This document shows, one piece after another, positions 26,001-31,123 of a stretch of DNA of 64,000 nucleotides (position 1 is its first letter; each line of letters starts with the position of its first letter). The notes under the pieces are model-generated. The model was not told where the DNA came from and did not search any database. It worked only from the letters and a program-made list of their open reading frames with translations. A program made the position numbers and the translations under genes. The DNA is from Cyrtodaria siliqua (taxonomy: Eukaryota > Mollusca > Bivalvia > Adapedonta > Hiatellidae): positions 1-64,000 of the forward strand of contig JAWPHD010007112.1 of assembly GCA_037043455.1 (NCBI GenBank). The letters are read 5' to 3'.

Positions 26001-29000
26001 TTTCATGAAAATCCGTCAAGTATTTTCAGAGGAGTAGTCGCTACAAGTTATCATTATATATCTCTATGTAAACAAAGATGGCCACTGGCAGCCATGTTTA
26101 ACGTCGAATCAAAATAATGTTCGACTCGGATAACCATCATGTCATGCTGATCATTTTAGAAAAAGTCCCATATCAATATCACTTATAGTTTTCAAGAAGT
26201 AGTCGCTACAAACTTGTATTTTGAAAATCTATTTTTAGCCATGGCGGCCATCTTGAATTTCCGGCCGACCTGAAATTTTGCAAGGATCAATTAGACATCA
26301 AGAGCAACATTTGTGTGAAGTTTCATGAAAATCCGTCAAGTAGTTTCAGAGGAGTAGTCGCTACAAGTTTTCATAATATAACTCTATGTAAACAAAGATG
26401 GCCGCTGGCAGCCATGTTTAACATTGAATCAAAACGATTTTCGACAAGGACCAACATCATGTCATGCTGATAATTTTAGAAAAAGTCCCATATCAATATC
26501 TCTTATAGTTTTCAAGAAGTAGTCGCTACAAACTTATTTTTTAAAAATCTATTTTTAGCCGTGGCGGCCATCTTGAATTTCCGGACGACCTGAAATTTTG
26601 CTAGGATCAATAAGACATCAAGAGCAACATTCCTGTGAAGTTTCATGAAAATCCGTCAAGTAGTTTCAGAGGAGTAGTCGCTACAAGTTTTCATAATATA
26701 ACTCTATGTAAACAAAGATGGCCGCTGGCAGCCATGTTTAACATTGAATCAAAACGATTTTCGACAAGGACCAACATCATGTCATGCTGATCATTTTAGA
26801 AAAAGTCCCATATCAATATCTCTTATAGTTTTCAAGAAGTAGTCGCTACAAACTTATTTTTTAAAAATCTATTTTTAGCCGTGGCGGCCATCTTGAATTT
26901 CCGGACGACCTGAAATTTTGCTAGGATCAATTAGACATCAAGAGCAACATTCCTGTGAAGTTTCATGAAAATCCGTCAAGTAGTTTCAGAGTAGTAGTCG
27001 CTACAAGTTTTCATTATATAACTCTATGTAAACAAAGATGGCCGCTGGCAGCCATGTTTAACATCGAATCAAAACAATTTTCGACAAGGACCAACATCAT
27101 GTCATGCTGATCATTTTAGAAAAAGTCCCATAGCAATATCCCTTAGAGTTTTCAAGAAGTAGTCGCTACAAACTTGTTTTTTAAAAACCTATTTTTAGAT
27201 TTGGCGGCCATCTTGGATTTCACATCTACATGAATTTTTGCTAGGATCAACTAGACTTCATGGGCAACATTTCTGTAAAGTTTCATGAAAATCCATTCAG
27301 TAGTTTCAGAGGAGTAGTCGCTACAAAAAAAAGTTTACGTACAGACAGACGGACGGACGACGGACGCCGCACCACGGCATAAGCTCTGCTGATCTCTGAT
27401 CAGTAGAGCTAAAAATAAAAAACCCTGGCCAAAACTAAGGTACATACAGCCCATATTACTGTGCAGTAGATTTCTTGTAAACAAGAAGTTTTTTTTTGTC
27501 TCATTTATTATGTTTTGGCTCTTTAGAATAGACTGATGTATCCCCTTTAACCCTTAACGCCCTACATATATATAATGGACTGTTCTTTCATTGAATTAAG
27601 ACCATTCCATTTATGTAACAAAGGGGTGTTTTGGGGAAAATGACTGATCACCAGCCAGACATTGTAAACCCTGATCAGCCTGCGAGTTAGGCTGATCTAG
27701 GTTTACAATGGATGCAAAGGCCATTATAGTTGTGCTTAGTGGGATAAGATTTAATAATTATGAATGTATGCAAGTCATGCCTGTACATGTATTTATACTG
27801 TGTTCTGTGTTGTCTAGTTGTTTGTTTTCATAACAATCCTGTCATATCATGCCATAAAATTTGAAATGATCTAATTTTAGTCACTATAGCTGTTAACTTG
27901 ATTTTTTTTTTTTTTGGACACCGCGGCGTGGCCGTGTGGTAAAGCGCCTGCATCGCAGGCGGGAGGTCAGGGTTCAATCCACGGGTGGGTCACACTGGAC
28001 TTCATAAAAATGGTACTAGTAGCCTCCGTGCATGAAAAGGGTAGTTGTAGGAGTTCAGGGCTTTTTTCCTTCATAAACAGGGACCGATATTCGGCCCCTT
28101 CCCCTAGCAAAACAGACTACATTTTCCCCCTCTTTCGCTGAAAAAAATCCCCATAAAAGAATTATTATTATTTTTTTTTTTTGTTGTTGTTTTTGCTTAA
28201 CACTTATTCTCTCTAACTTTCTCAACATTATTATGTTTGGGATACATTTATAGAAGACACTTTATCTAAAATATACTTCTTTTGCATATTTGCACACCCA
28301 AATCTTCAATTTTTGCCTGATTATAACAATGTTCCCCCTATATCTTGAAATCGCAGTATTTTCTCCCCTTTTTTCCCTATTGAAGGGCCTGGGCCTCTTC
28401 TCCTATTTCTGAAAAAAAGCCTTTATTTGTCTGCCTACATGTATTTCAATGGTAAGCATATGGAGAAATCCTTAAGTTATTTTGAGGAGTATATAATATC
28501 TAACAGATGAGAAAAGAAGGCAACCATACTAATAAATAGAGCTCAAAATAAAAAGCTTTTAATTTTCCAAATCACTAGGTTGACTTGAAGGATAATATGT
28601 GATGGGTTGGCTATAGGGAGGAATGTGGTATTTAGTACTATTTTCAAAACTTTCTATTTGATTGTTACAGGCTGGCCAAAACGTTTTAAGACAAAATCCT
28701 CAGATTTTTAAATTTTAATATTTAAACTTTAAAGCGGTCGAGGAACATTTTTAAAGTGGAACATAGCGCATGACTTGATTTTCGCTCATTTTTTTTTTAA
28801 GCGCACATTATTTATGCAATACATACTTATGCATTGTTTGATAGTTATAGAAAATAATAGATTAGAATTAGTACTTCAAAATGTACACATAATAGTCTGT
28901 TTTACGGAGAACTTGATAATTAGATTAGAAAGACTTAGTATAATTAATAACTGTTTTTTTATGGAAGTGCATAATAATATTTTAATTCTACACAGATACA

Positions 29001-29710
29001 TGCTTAATGCAAATACAAAGCCTTACTAGTTTAAGACAAATTATAATCATTGTACAGCAGTAGCTGTTTAATTACGTCCTTAAGTGTTAATTGTACATGT
29101 ATATTCAGTCAGTATTACACTGACGTTACACTGATCACCTCCATTGATTCGACACTTGTAAATACAATGTACTCTCCTTTGCATCGCCGACTAGGGGAGC
29201 GTAACAGGACCAATGCAGGAAATATTAATAGACGATAAACTGTGATTTTTTTTATAAAAAAAAATAAAATGATTTTAATAATGAAAAATCTGGAGATTGT
29301 ACACTTAAATCTGGAAAGCAAATAAAGAGACAGGGCTACGTAATATTTAAATGGTGAAGTTGATTCATTTTTTTAAATTGATCTAAATTTCTACTCATCC
29401 TGCATCAATGACCACTCATCATGGTGAGTCAAATGTCATTATGGGGTGTGGAGGGGATAATTTTAGGAAGAAGGCAGTTTTCATAACATTCACCAGTTTT
29501 TATAACATTCACCTACCTCTTAATGTTTGCATTCTGGCTCCCACAAGCCTCCTGAACTTTATCGTCAGACCTTTCCCTCCTCAGTTTGAAGGCCTTGTTT
29601 GGTTCCCAGTTGCCCATCTCTGGCCCCTCTCCCGTCACACATACCAACTCTCCAGGCTGGGTTTGTACACTCACACGAAACAATACCTCGTAGGAAACGG
29701 ATGAAAGCAT
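2636..29710 (-). CDS. GPCPD1: GPCPD1-like glycerophosphocholine phosphodiesterase, 11 exons, 3' part outside window
   Basis: The family hydrolyses glycerophosphocholine to choline and glycerol 3-phosphate in the cytosol. I assembled exons 29517-29710, 19230-19390, 18015-18065, 12411-12556, 11426-11491, 9802-9912, 8332-8500, 6489-6630, 4677-4731, 2950-3042 and 2636-2710. All introns are GT-AG and the reading frame is kept at every junction, giving 421 residues. Residues about 8-115 resemble the CBM20 domain of GPCPD1 (PGE, GNW, WET motifs). From residue 332 the GDPD domain starts: GHRGSG with H334 and R335, E353 in RENT, E371 and D373 in VEFDVH, and H386 in YHD, so the catalytic set seen so far is intact. 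Residues 407-410 (IPVK) begin a segment conserved in the vertebrate protein. The remaining domain (about 250 residues in vertebrates) must lie to the left. The start M at 29710 fits the position of the vertebrate start. Orthology is inferred from remembered family sequence, not from a search. Confidence 0.92.
2950..3042 (-). CDS. GPCPD1: GPCPD1-like exon 10 (GDPD catalytic ExD and H)
   Basis: A 93-base phase-0 exon, residues 366-396. [14 protein letters not shown] carries E371 and D373, and IIYHD carries H386, completing the HR...ExD...H set typical of GDPD enzymes. Acceptor TGTTCAG, donor GTATGA. Confidence 0.94.
3269..3690. mobile_element. MITE-like element with about 30-bp terminal inverted repeats
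   Basis: Left end ACTGCATTGGAGGTCACGTC followed by AGATTGACCTTA is mirrored on the right by AAGGTCGATCTGACATGACT followed by TCCGAGGCAGT. A second inner match (AACCAATCAGATTTC against GATTTCATTGGTT) extends the inverted structure. Lies in the intron between exons 9 and 10. Confidence 0.6.
4035..4545. repeat. 45-bp minisatellite, about 11 units
   Basis: Unit built on CAACTTTAAGGATAATTTGG followed by GTTCACAGTGACCTTGATATTGAAC. Units differ by a few substitutions and one or two short deletions. The 45-bp length is a multiple of three, which keeps long frames open on the minus strand (4072-4498), but these are repeat artefacts. Intronic. Confidence 0.92.
4677..4731 (-). CDS. GPCPD1: GPCPD1-like exon 9
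   Basis: A 55-base exon: one base finishing codon 347, then 18 residues [22 protein letters not shown] carries the expected metal-binding glutamate (E353) and AASHG is a conserved GDPD segment. Acceptor TTTTCAG, donor GTAAGT, phase 0 at the end. Confidence 0.92.
4986..5950. repeat. About 60-bp minisatellite, about 16 units, apparently exon-derived
   Basis: Unit contains CCCCATGCTCCCTTGACCTC, ATGTCCAATCACTGG and AGCTCCTCCAGCTTAATA. It lies in the intron between exons 8 and 9. Both borders carry remnants of the 3' end of exon 8 with its donor (ACTTACTCTTTACA at about 4970 and 5967), and the unit itself resembles the adjacent exon bases at about 6515-6555 (TCTATGTCCAATCTCCAGTG). Degenerate units continue to about 6480. 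Confidence 0.85.
6206..6350 (+). repeat. SINE family A, 3' part, opposite orientation
   Basis: Reads GTGTCGATTCTTACGGATGG, then TACAGTATTGGTTTTACCCAGG, CACCACAAAAA and the tail GACGTAAAACACAATACAAAC, the reverse complement of the copies at 1003-1148 and 9948-10190. Confidence 0.7.
6489..6630 (-). CDS. GPCPD1: GPCPD1-like exon 8 (start of GDPD domain)
   Basis: Finishes codon 300, encodes residues 301-346 and two bases of codon 347. Contains [10 protein letters not shown], a YxxYWK segment and GHRGSG; H334 and R335 are the first catalytic pair of glycerophosphodiester phosphodiesterases. Acceptor TTTTTCAG, donor GTAAGT. Diverged copies of its 3' end with the donor occur at about 5960-6035 and 4968-4985, bracketing a minisatellite. 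Confidence 0.93.
6990..8075. repeat. 44-bp minisatellite, about 24 units
   Basis: Unit GTGTTCACAGGGAACCAATA followed by CTACATCATATTACTAATATTACA, with point variation and one longer unit near 7200. Lies in the intron between exons 7 and 8. Confidence 0.95.
8332..8500 (-). CDS. GPCPD1: GPCPD1-like exon 7
   Basis: Residues 244-299 plus one base of codon 300. It starts [18 protein letters not shown], contains [10 protein letters not shown] and ends KPLGQIQ, matching the region just before the GDPD domain in the vertebrate protein. Acceptor TGTTTCAG, donor GTATGT. Confidence 0.92.
9645..9727 (-). repeat. SINE family A fragment
   Basis: AGGCCATATATGACAG, GTGGTAGAGGCAGACCACCCC and TTCCCTGGGTAGAACC blocks of the family. 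It ends about 75 bases from exon 6. Confidence 0.65.
9802..9912 (-). CDS. GPCPD1: GPCPD1-like exon 6
   Basis: A 111-base phase-0 exon, residues 207-243, with [18 protein letters not shown] and ending IQTFEPEHT. The IQTxEP motif is shared with vertebrate GPCPD1. Acceptor ATTACTCAG, donor GTAAGT. SINE sequence lies immediately on both sides (9645-9727 and 9948-10190). Confidence 0.9.
9948..10190 (-). repeat. SINE family A, near full-length, with tRNA-like head
   Basis: On the minus strand the head carries a box A-like TGGCCGGGATAG and a perfect box B GGTTCGAATCC, followed by the body and the tail GTAAAACACCATTCAAAC-like end. This is the best copy of the family. Other copies are at 1003, 6206, 9645, 14581, 17575 and 34248. 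The head is tRNA-derived; the parent tRNA is not identified. Confidence 0.75.
10690..10870 (+). repeat. MITE with CCCTTAACCCGCTA ends, left part
   Basis: Starts CCCTTAACCCGCTACA and shares with 27548-27752 and 24952-25060 the blocks GTTCTTTC...GAATTAAGAC, GGGTGTTTTGGGG, AAATGACTGATCA and CATTGTAAACCCTGATC. The right end of this family (TGCTTAGCGGGTTAAGGG) is seen at 18415-18432. The terminal inverted repeat is CCCTTAACCCGCTA against TAGCGGGTTAAGGG. Confidence 0.65.
11137..11207 (-). repeat. tRNA-like SINE head
   Basis: Minus strand: GTGGCGGCATAGTGTTAGGG as a box A region and GGGTTCAATCCCCC as box B, ending near GGGTCACGCC. Its first 12 bases are incorporated in each unit of the neighbouring 65-bp array. 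Confidence 0.6.
11195..11455 (-). repeat. GPCPD1: 65-bp tandem array made of exon 5 end plus donor plus intron
   Basis: CATACTCACAGAGACAGTAA begins at 11222, 11287, 11352 and 11417, an exact 65-bp period. The copy at 11417 is the true end of exon 5; the other three repeat its last about 20 bases, the donor GTGAGTATG and about 40 intron bases that end in the SINE head. Splicing at the extra donors would give a frame with an early stop, so the exon-proximal donor is the likely one used. Confidence 0.9.
11426..11491 (-). CDS. GPCPD1: GPCPD1-like exon 5
   Basis: A 66-base phase-0 exon encoding residues 185-206 ([13 protein letters not shown], then ASTAIVTVS). The acidic run corresponds to the acidic stretch in the vertebrate linker. 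Acceptor TTTTTCAG, donor GTGAGTATG. The 3' half of the exon plus its donor is repeated three more times downstream in a 65-bp array. Confidence 0.85.
11675..12095. repeat. Minisatellite, CAAGGTCATTGCTTAAACC-based
   Basis: Irregular 25-40 bp units sharing TTCAAGGTCATTGCTTAAACC and ATCAAATTCAA. Lies in the intron between exons 4 and 5. No function is seen. Confidence 0.85.
12411..12556 (-). CDS. GPCPD1: GPCPD1-like exon 4
   Basis: Finishes codon 136 and encodes residues 137-184, beginning [23 protein letters not shown] and the basic residue at the end of INIRL match the vertebrate linker region between CBM20 and GDPD. Acceptor ATTCCAG, donor GTGAGTA. Ends in phase 0. Confidence 0.88.
13945..14321. 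mobile_element. DNA element with ATGTCTCCCCCACT ends and internal tandem unit
   Basis: Perfect 14-bp terminal inverted repeats ATGTCTCCCCCACT and AGTGGGGGAGACAT. Inside are two diverged units of about 130 bp with GGGCCATAA, ATGCGCAACTAGG and AAATCCG-CCAGGGG blocks, then ACATACAGGCAGACAGCA before the right end. The flanking intron from 12560 to 16200 shows a few short open frames that I cannot support as genes. Confidence 0.75.
14581..14765 (-). repeat. SINE family A copy
   Basis: GTTTGTTTGTTTGAATGGTG followed by TTTTACGCCGTTTTTAGCAC, then the shared body and GTTGAGCTCCCAGTGGGATTTGAA near the box B. Short GTTT repeats form its 3' tail. Confidence 0.75.
15000..15245 (+). repeat. Diverged copy of the CAGGGCTTTTTTTC element
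   Basis: AATGTATCCAAAACAACACA, ATATTGAGAAAGTAAGAAGGGGAAAT and TTCGGCCCCTG match the interior and right part of 23382-23739. No intact ends. Confidence 0.5.
15486..15812 (+). repeat. SINE family B: tRNA-like head plus conserved central block
   Basis: The head has box A TGGCGCAGTCGGTAGCGC and box B GGGTTCAATCC. The body contains TTCTTGGGCAAGACACTTTC, a block of the type shared among several widespread animal SINE superfamilies, then a T/C-rich tail ending near GTTCAATTCAATTT. The superfamily assignment is tentative. Confidence 0.75.
16219..17245. mobile_element. DNA element with GACTAGGGGCTT ends
   Basis: 12-bp terminal inverted repeats GACTAGGGGCTT at 16219-16230 and AAGCCCCTAGTC at 17234-17245, with a second AAGCCCCTAG just inside the right end. 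A 106-codon open frame (16775-17095) runs through it but matches no transposase I know. Intronic. Confidence 0.6.
17575..17770 (-). repeat. SINE family A copy, diverged
   Basis: TTGAATGACGTTTAACATCA, CACATTTTAGGCC, TAGTGGTGGAGGCCGACCAG, GGGTAGGACCAGTA and GAACCCGCAGCGGTGAGA follow the family order. Confidence 0.7.
18015..18065 (-). CDS. GPCPD1: GPCPD1-like exon 3
   Basis: A 51-base exon: two bases finishing codon 119, residues 120-135 ([16 protein letters not shown]) and one base of codon 136. FGEYG aligns with the FGxxxG segment after the CBM20 domain in GPCPD1. Acceptor TTTTTTAG, donor GTAAAA. Its small size makes it easy to miss, but both flanking phases require it. Confidence 0.85.
18350..18432 (-). 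repeat. Right-end fragment of the CCCTTAACCCGCTA MITE
   Basis: ATGGATGCAAAGGCTATTCT then TGCTTAGCGGGTTAAGGG, matching the right part of the copy at 27548-27752. Confidence 0.5.
19106..19284 (-). repeat. GPCPD1: Exact 60-bp triplication of exon 2 end and donor
   Basis: The unit starting TTACCCAGAACCGAGAACAC and running to CACTGTGTCACTATTCAC is present three times with a strict 60-bp period and no mismatches that I can see. Each unit is 49 coding bases plus the donor and 11 intron bases (GTAAGTGAATA). The copy nearest 19284 is the functional exon end. Reading through into a second copy meets TGA, so extra donors would truncate the protein. Confidence 0.95.
19230..19390 (-). CDS. GPCPD1: GPCPD1-like exon 2 (CBM20 second half)
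   Basis: Completes codon 65 and encodes residues 66-118, ending with one base of codon 119. The segment contains RKYRY and VIVTQWET, matching the YRY and WET part of the GPCPD1 CBM20 domain, and an acidic stretch DNEDDEE. Acceptor TTTCAG, donor GTAAGTG. The last 49 bases plus 11 intron bases are repeated downstream (see the 60-bp array). Confidence 0.93.
19703..19828 (-). mobile_element. 3' end of the I-like non-LTR element, split by an insertion
   Basis: Plus strand reads GAATGAATGAATGGTGTTTTAC then GTCGACACAAAAATAGGTCA, the terminal 3' UTR of the elements at 34394 and 41788. The match resumes at 22811 (AATATATAAAGATAAAACTA) and continues to about 22935, so the 19829-22810 element inserted into this 3' UTR. 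Confidence 0.75.
20090..20710 (+). repeat. Element with 320-bp units, two units
   Basis: Begins GGTCAATGACCTTGAAGCTC then TACTGAT and ends CTGATCAGTCGAGCTAAAA. The CTACAAAC motif recurs exactly 320 bp apart (20153 and 20473). Same family as 25195-27413, with fewer units. Confidence 0.8.
20732..21977. mobile_element. CAGGG-type DNA transposon (non-autonomous) with 5-bp duplication
   Basis: Terminal inverted repeats CAGGGTTCGACACTAA and TTAGTGTCGAACCCTG. It is flanked on both sides by CCGTT (20727-20731 and 21978-21982), a 5-bp target duplication. Subterminal GGTAGTCCTCCTGA-type motifs occur near both ends. No transposase ORF is visible. hAT-like by its CAGGG start, but the duplication is 5 bp, not the usual 8. 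Confidence 0.85.
22060..22740 (+). repeat. 161-bp tandem array, about 4 units
   Basis: The unit with GAAAAGGGGCCATAACTCCG, AATTGGTGGTTTGTAACCAA and CCGTGTACCAAAAATTATT recurs at a 161-bp period (frames starting at 22204, 22365 and 22526). The short open frames inside are repeat artefacts. Confidence 0.9.
23382..23739 (+). mobile_element. MITE with CAGGGCTTTTTTTC ends
   Basis: Terminal inverted repeats CAGGGCTTTTTTTC and GAATGAAAAAAAGCCCTG. The interior has GGGGAAGAGGCCCAGGCCCT near the left and TTCGGCCCCTTCCCCTACC near the right. A second copy lies inverted at 28056-28424, and fragments lie at 2030 and 15000. No clear target duplication. Confidence 0.75.
23742..24535. mobile_element. Foldback element, two nested arm pairs
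   Basis: Outer arms: TATATACACTGAATTTTAAT... TTTCATCTATTCTATT (left) against AATAGAATAGATGAAATTAAAAT... TTTAGTGTATATA (right). Inner arms: CTTGTTAAATTC...CAAAAGCAAAAGTCAC (24218-24280) against GTGACTTTTGCTTTTG...GAATTTAACAAG (24338-24400). No coding content. Confidence 0.65.
24952..25060 (+). repeat. CCCTTAACCCGCTA MITE, left part
   Basis: CCCTTAACCCGCTACATATA and GGACTGTTCTTTCATTGAAT match 27548-27752. The right end is replaced by unrelated sequence. Confidence 0.6.
25195..27413 (+). mobile_element. Element with exact 320-bp internal units, TIR AGCTCTACTGAT
   Basis: AGTCGCTACAAACT starts at 25241, 25561, 25881, 26201, 26521, 26841 and 27161: six intervals of exactly 320 bp, with substitutions but no net indels. 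Ends AGCTCTACTGAT and ATCAGTAGAGCT are inverted. The right end is preceded by ACAGACAGACGGACGGACGA. Units carry AGATGGCC...GCAGCCATGTTTAAC and GAAGTTTCATGAAAATCCGTC. No long ORF. Intron 1 of the host gene. Confidence 0.9.
27548..27752 (+). mobile_element. MITE with CCCTTAAC ends, full copy
   Basis: Starts CCCTTAACGCCCTACA and ends GTGCTTAGTGGGATAAG, imperfect inverted ends. Contains an internal hairpin CATTGTAAACCCTGATCAGC against GCTGATCTAGGTTTACAATG. Confidence 0.65.
27918..27995 (+). repeat. Degenerate tRNA-like sequence or SINE head
   Basis: GGCGTGGCCGTGTGGTAAAG as box A region and GGGTTCAATCC as box B, with CGCCT...AGGCG able to pair as an anticodon stem. The T stem and acceptor pair poorly, so a functional tRNA is unlikely. 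Confidence 0.5.
28056..28424 (-). mobile_element. Second copy of the CAGGGCTTTTTTTC MITE, inverted
   Basis: Reads as the reverse complement of 23382-23739: TTCGGCCCCTTCCCCTAGCA, AACATTATTATGTTTGGGAT, TTGAAGGGCCTGGGCCTCTT. It carries a T-rich insertion near 28165. The right terminal bases (GAAAAAAAGCC) are slightly truncated. Confidence 0.7.
29517..29710 (-). CDS. GPCPD1: GPCPD1-like coding exon 1 (start codon, CBM20 first half)
   Basis: Residues 1-64 plus two bases of codon 65. ATG at 29710 is followed by [15 protein letters not shown], then [17 protein letters not shown], the carbohydrate-binding CBM20 core with its GNW motif. The donor is GTAGGT at 29516-29511 and leaves phase 2. No in-frame upstream exon is evident, and the start aligns with the vertebrate protein start. 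The following intron is about 10 kb and full of repeats. Confidence 0.9.
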
Positions 29711-30258
29711 TGTTTTGTATTCTCAACTGATCTTGAAGTTGTACTTTTTATCTCCAATTACACAAAATCTACAACACGCTCCAGAATTGCTCCACCTTTT
29801 TTATTACAGAATTATTTCTGATGTTGTTTAATAATCTAAATAGCCCAGTAATCAGCAGTCATCATGGTCACACTACTCATGCGTAGGCACAGCCACTGTG
29901 GCTAGTCCATTCACCCTCAGGTAGTCAACGTGACCATCCATGACATCATTATACCATTCATATTATTCATATCACTTTATAAACATTACCAACTTGATGT
30001 TCTGGTTATTCTTCACAACACTTCTGTCAGTCTGAAATATTGACAAATGTGTTAAAATATATACCGCTAGGGCCATCCTTAATAAACAGTTTGTTGTTTT
30101 CCCGACCAATGATTCCAAAGTGGGTAAATTGTGTTTGCTTTTTTGAAAAACGTAAACACTTTATTTTGAAGACAATTTTTCAAACAGTAGTAGAAAAAAA
30201 GTTATCTTGATAGTCTAAAAAAAAGTTCTGGGTAGAGCCTTTTTAGTGGGTAGGTAGG

Positions 30259-30332
30259 AAAACAGCAGACCAACAACTGTAGGAAAACAGCAGACCAACA
30301 ACTGTAGGAAAACAGCAGACCAACAACTGTTT
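30259..30332. repeat. 25-bp tandem repeat, three units
   Basis: GTAGGAAAACAGCAGACCAA followed by CAACT, three identical units. It lies upstream of the host gene's start codon. From 29711 to 30560 I see no exon I can support; a 5' untranslated exon would be expected somewhere upstream. Confidence 0.85.
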
Positions 30333-30566
30333 ACGGTTGGCCTATGCTAAACAAATTTGCACTATATTGATTTTGCTTAAAAGAAGTACATCATTATTTC
30401 CGTATTTACTTAATAAAAATGAACTAAACGAGCCATAAACCACCCGGGGAAATATTACAATGAACATATACCGAGTCAAAAAAGAAAGTGTGAACATCTG
30501 CTTCTGGAATTATTCAAAAAGTTGTGATGACAAACTTAGCTAAACAAGTTTTAAAATATATACAAA

Positions 30567-31123
30567 ATATACTCAACAAAAAAAGAAACTTCCGCAACTT
30601 TACCCATACATGTAGACACAATGAAAATATATTTTGTTTGGTCTTATATGTTAATACCTTTGTTAAAAGACCAGCACTGCCATGAAAACAATTTTCCTTG
30701 AATCAAACTTGTACGCAAAGTTATTCCCCTTGTTTTGGTTTAAACAGCATTTCCGGGTCTTGTGGTTTAAACTTTGATTTAACACAGTTTTGTTCTATTG
30801 AAATAAACAGAAGAGAACCACAGCACCAAAAAGACGGAGAAAGTAAGCTGACCTGTTCACTCACTTTTGCGCCATACAGCTTTCAAGAATGAATATTTTC
30901 AGATTACCTCCCTTTATAATACAAATATAGTGATTTCGCAATTTGAATAAAACTTGTTTTAGCAGCAACACATTAACTCTGGTTTTTGATGATTATTAAT
31001 ATTGATCAGAATGATTGAGTGATAAGTATATAATGATGAAATTGTATCTAGATTGGTGTAACAAAGTCAACCCTATGCAAATCACAGCTTAAAATGCGGA
31101 AGTTTCCTTTTTTGTTCAGTATA
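30567..31123. mobile_element. Mariner-like MITE
   Basis: Left ATACTCAACAAAAAAAGAAA then CTTCCGCA is mirrored by TGCGGAAGTTTCC then TTTTTTGTTCAGTAT, a terminal inverted repeat of about 27 bp flanked by TA-rich sequence as for Tc1/mariner targets. No transposase. The next about 2.8 kb (31130-33950) shows nothing I can name. Confidence 0.7.

Noticed and set aside
25195..27413. CRISPR-like regularity of the 320-bp units
   Set aside because: Units are hundreds of bases long with no short conserved repeat and variable spacer pattern, and the genome is eukaryotic.
27914..28141. 75-codon ORF starting in a tRNA-like sequence
   Set aside because: It spans a SINE head and the end of a MITE; no coding signature.
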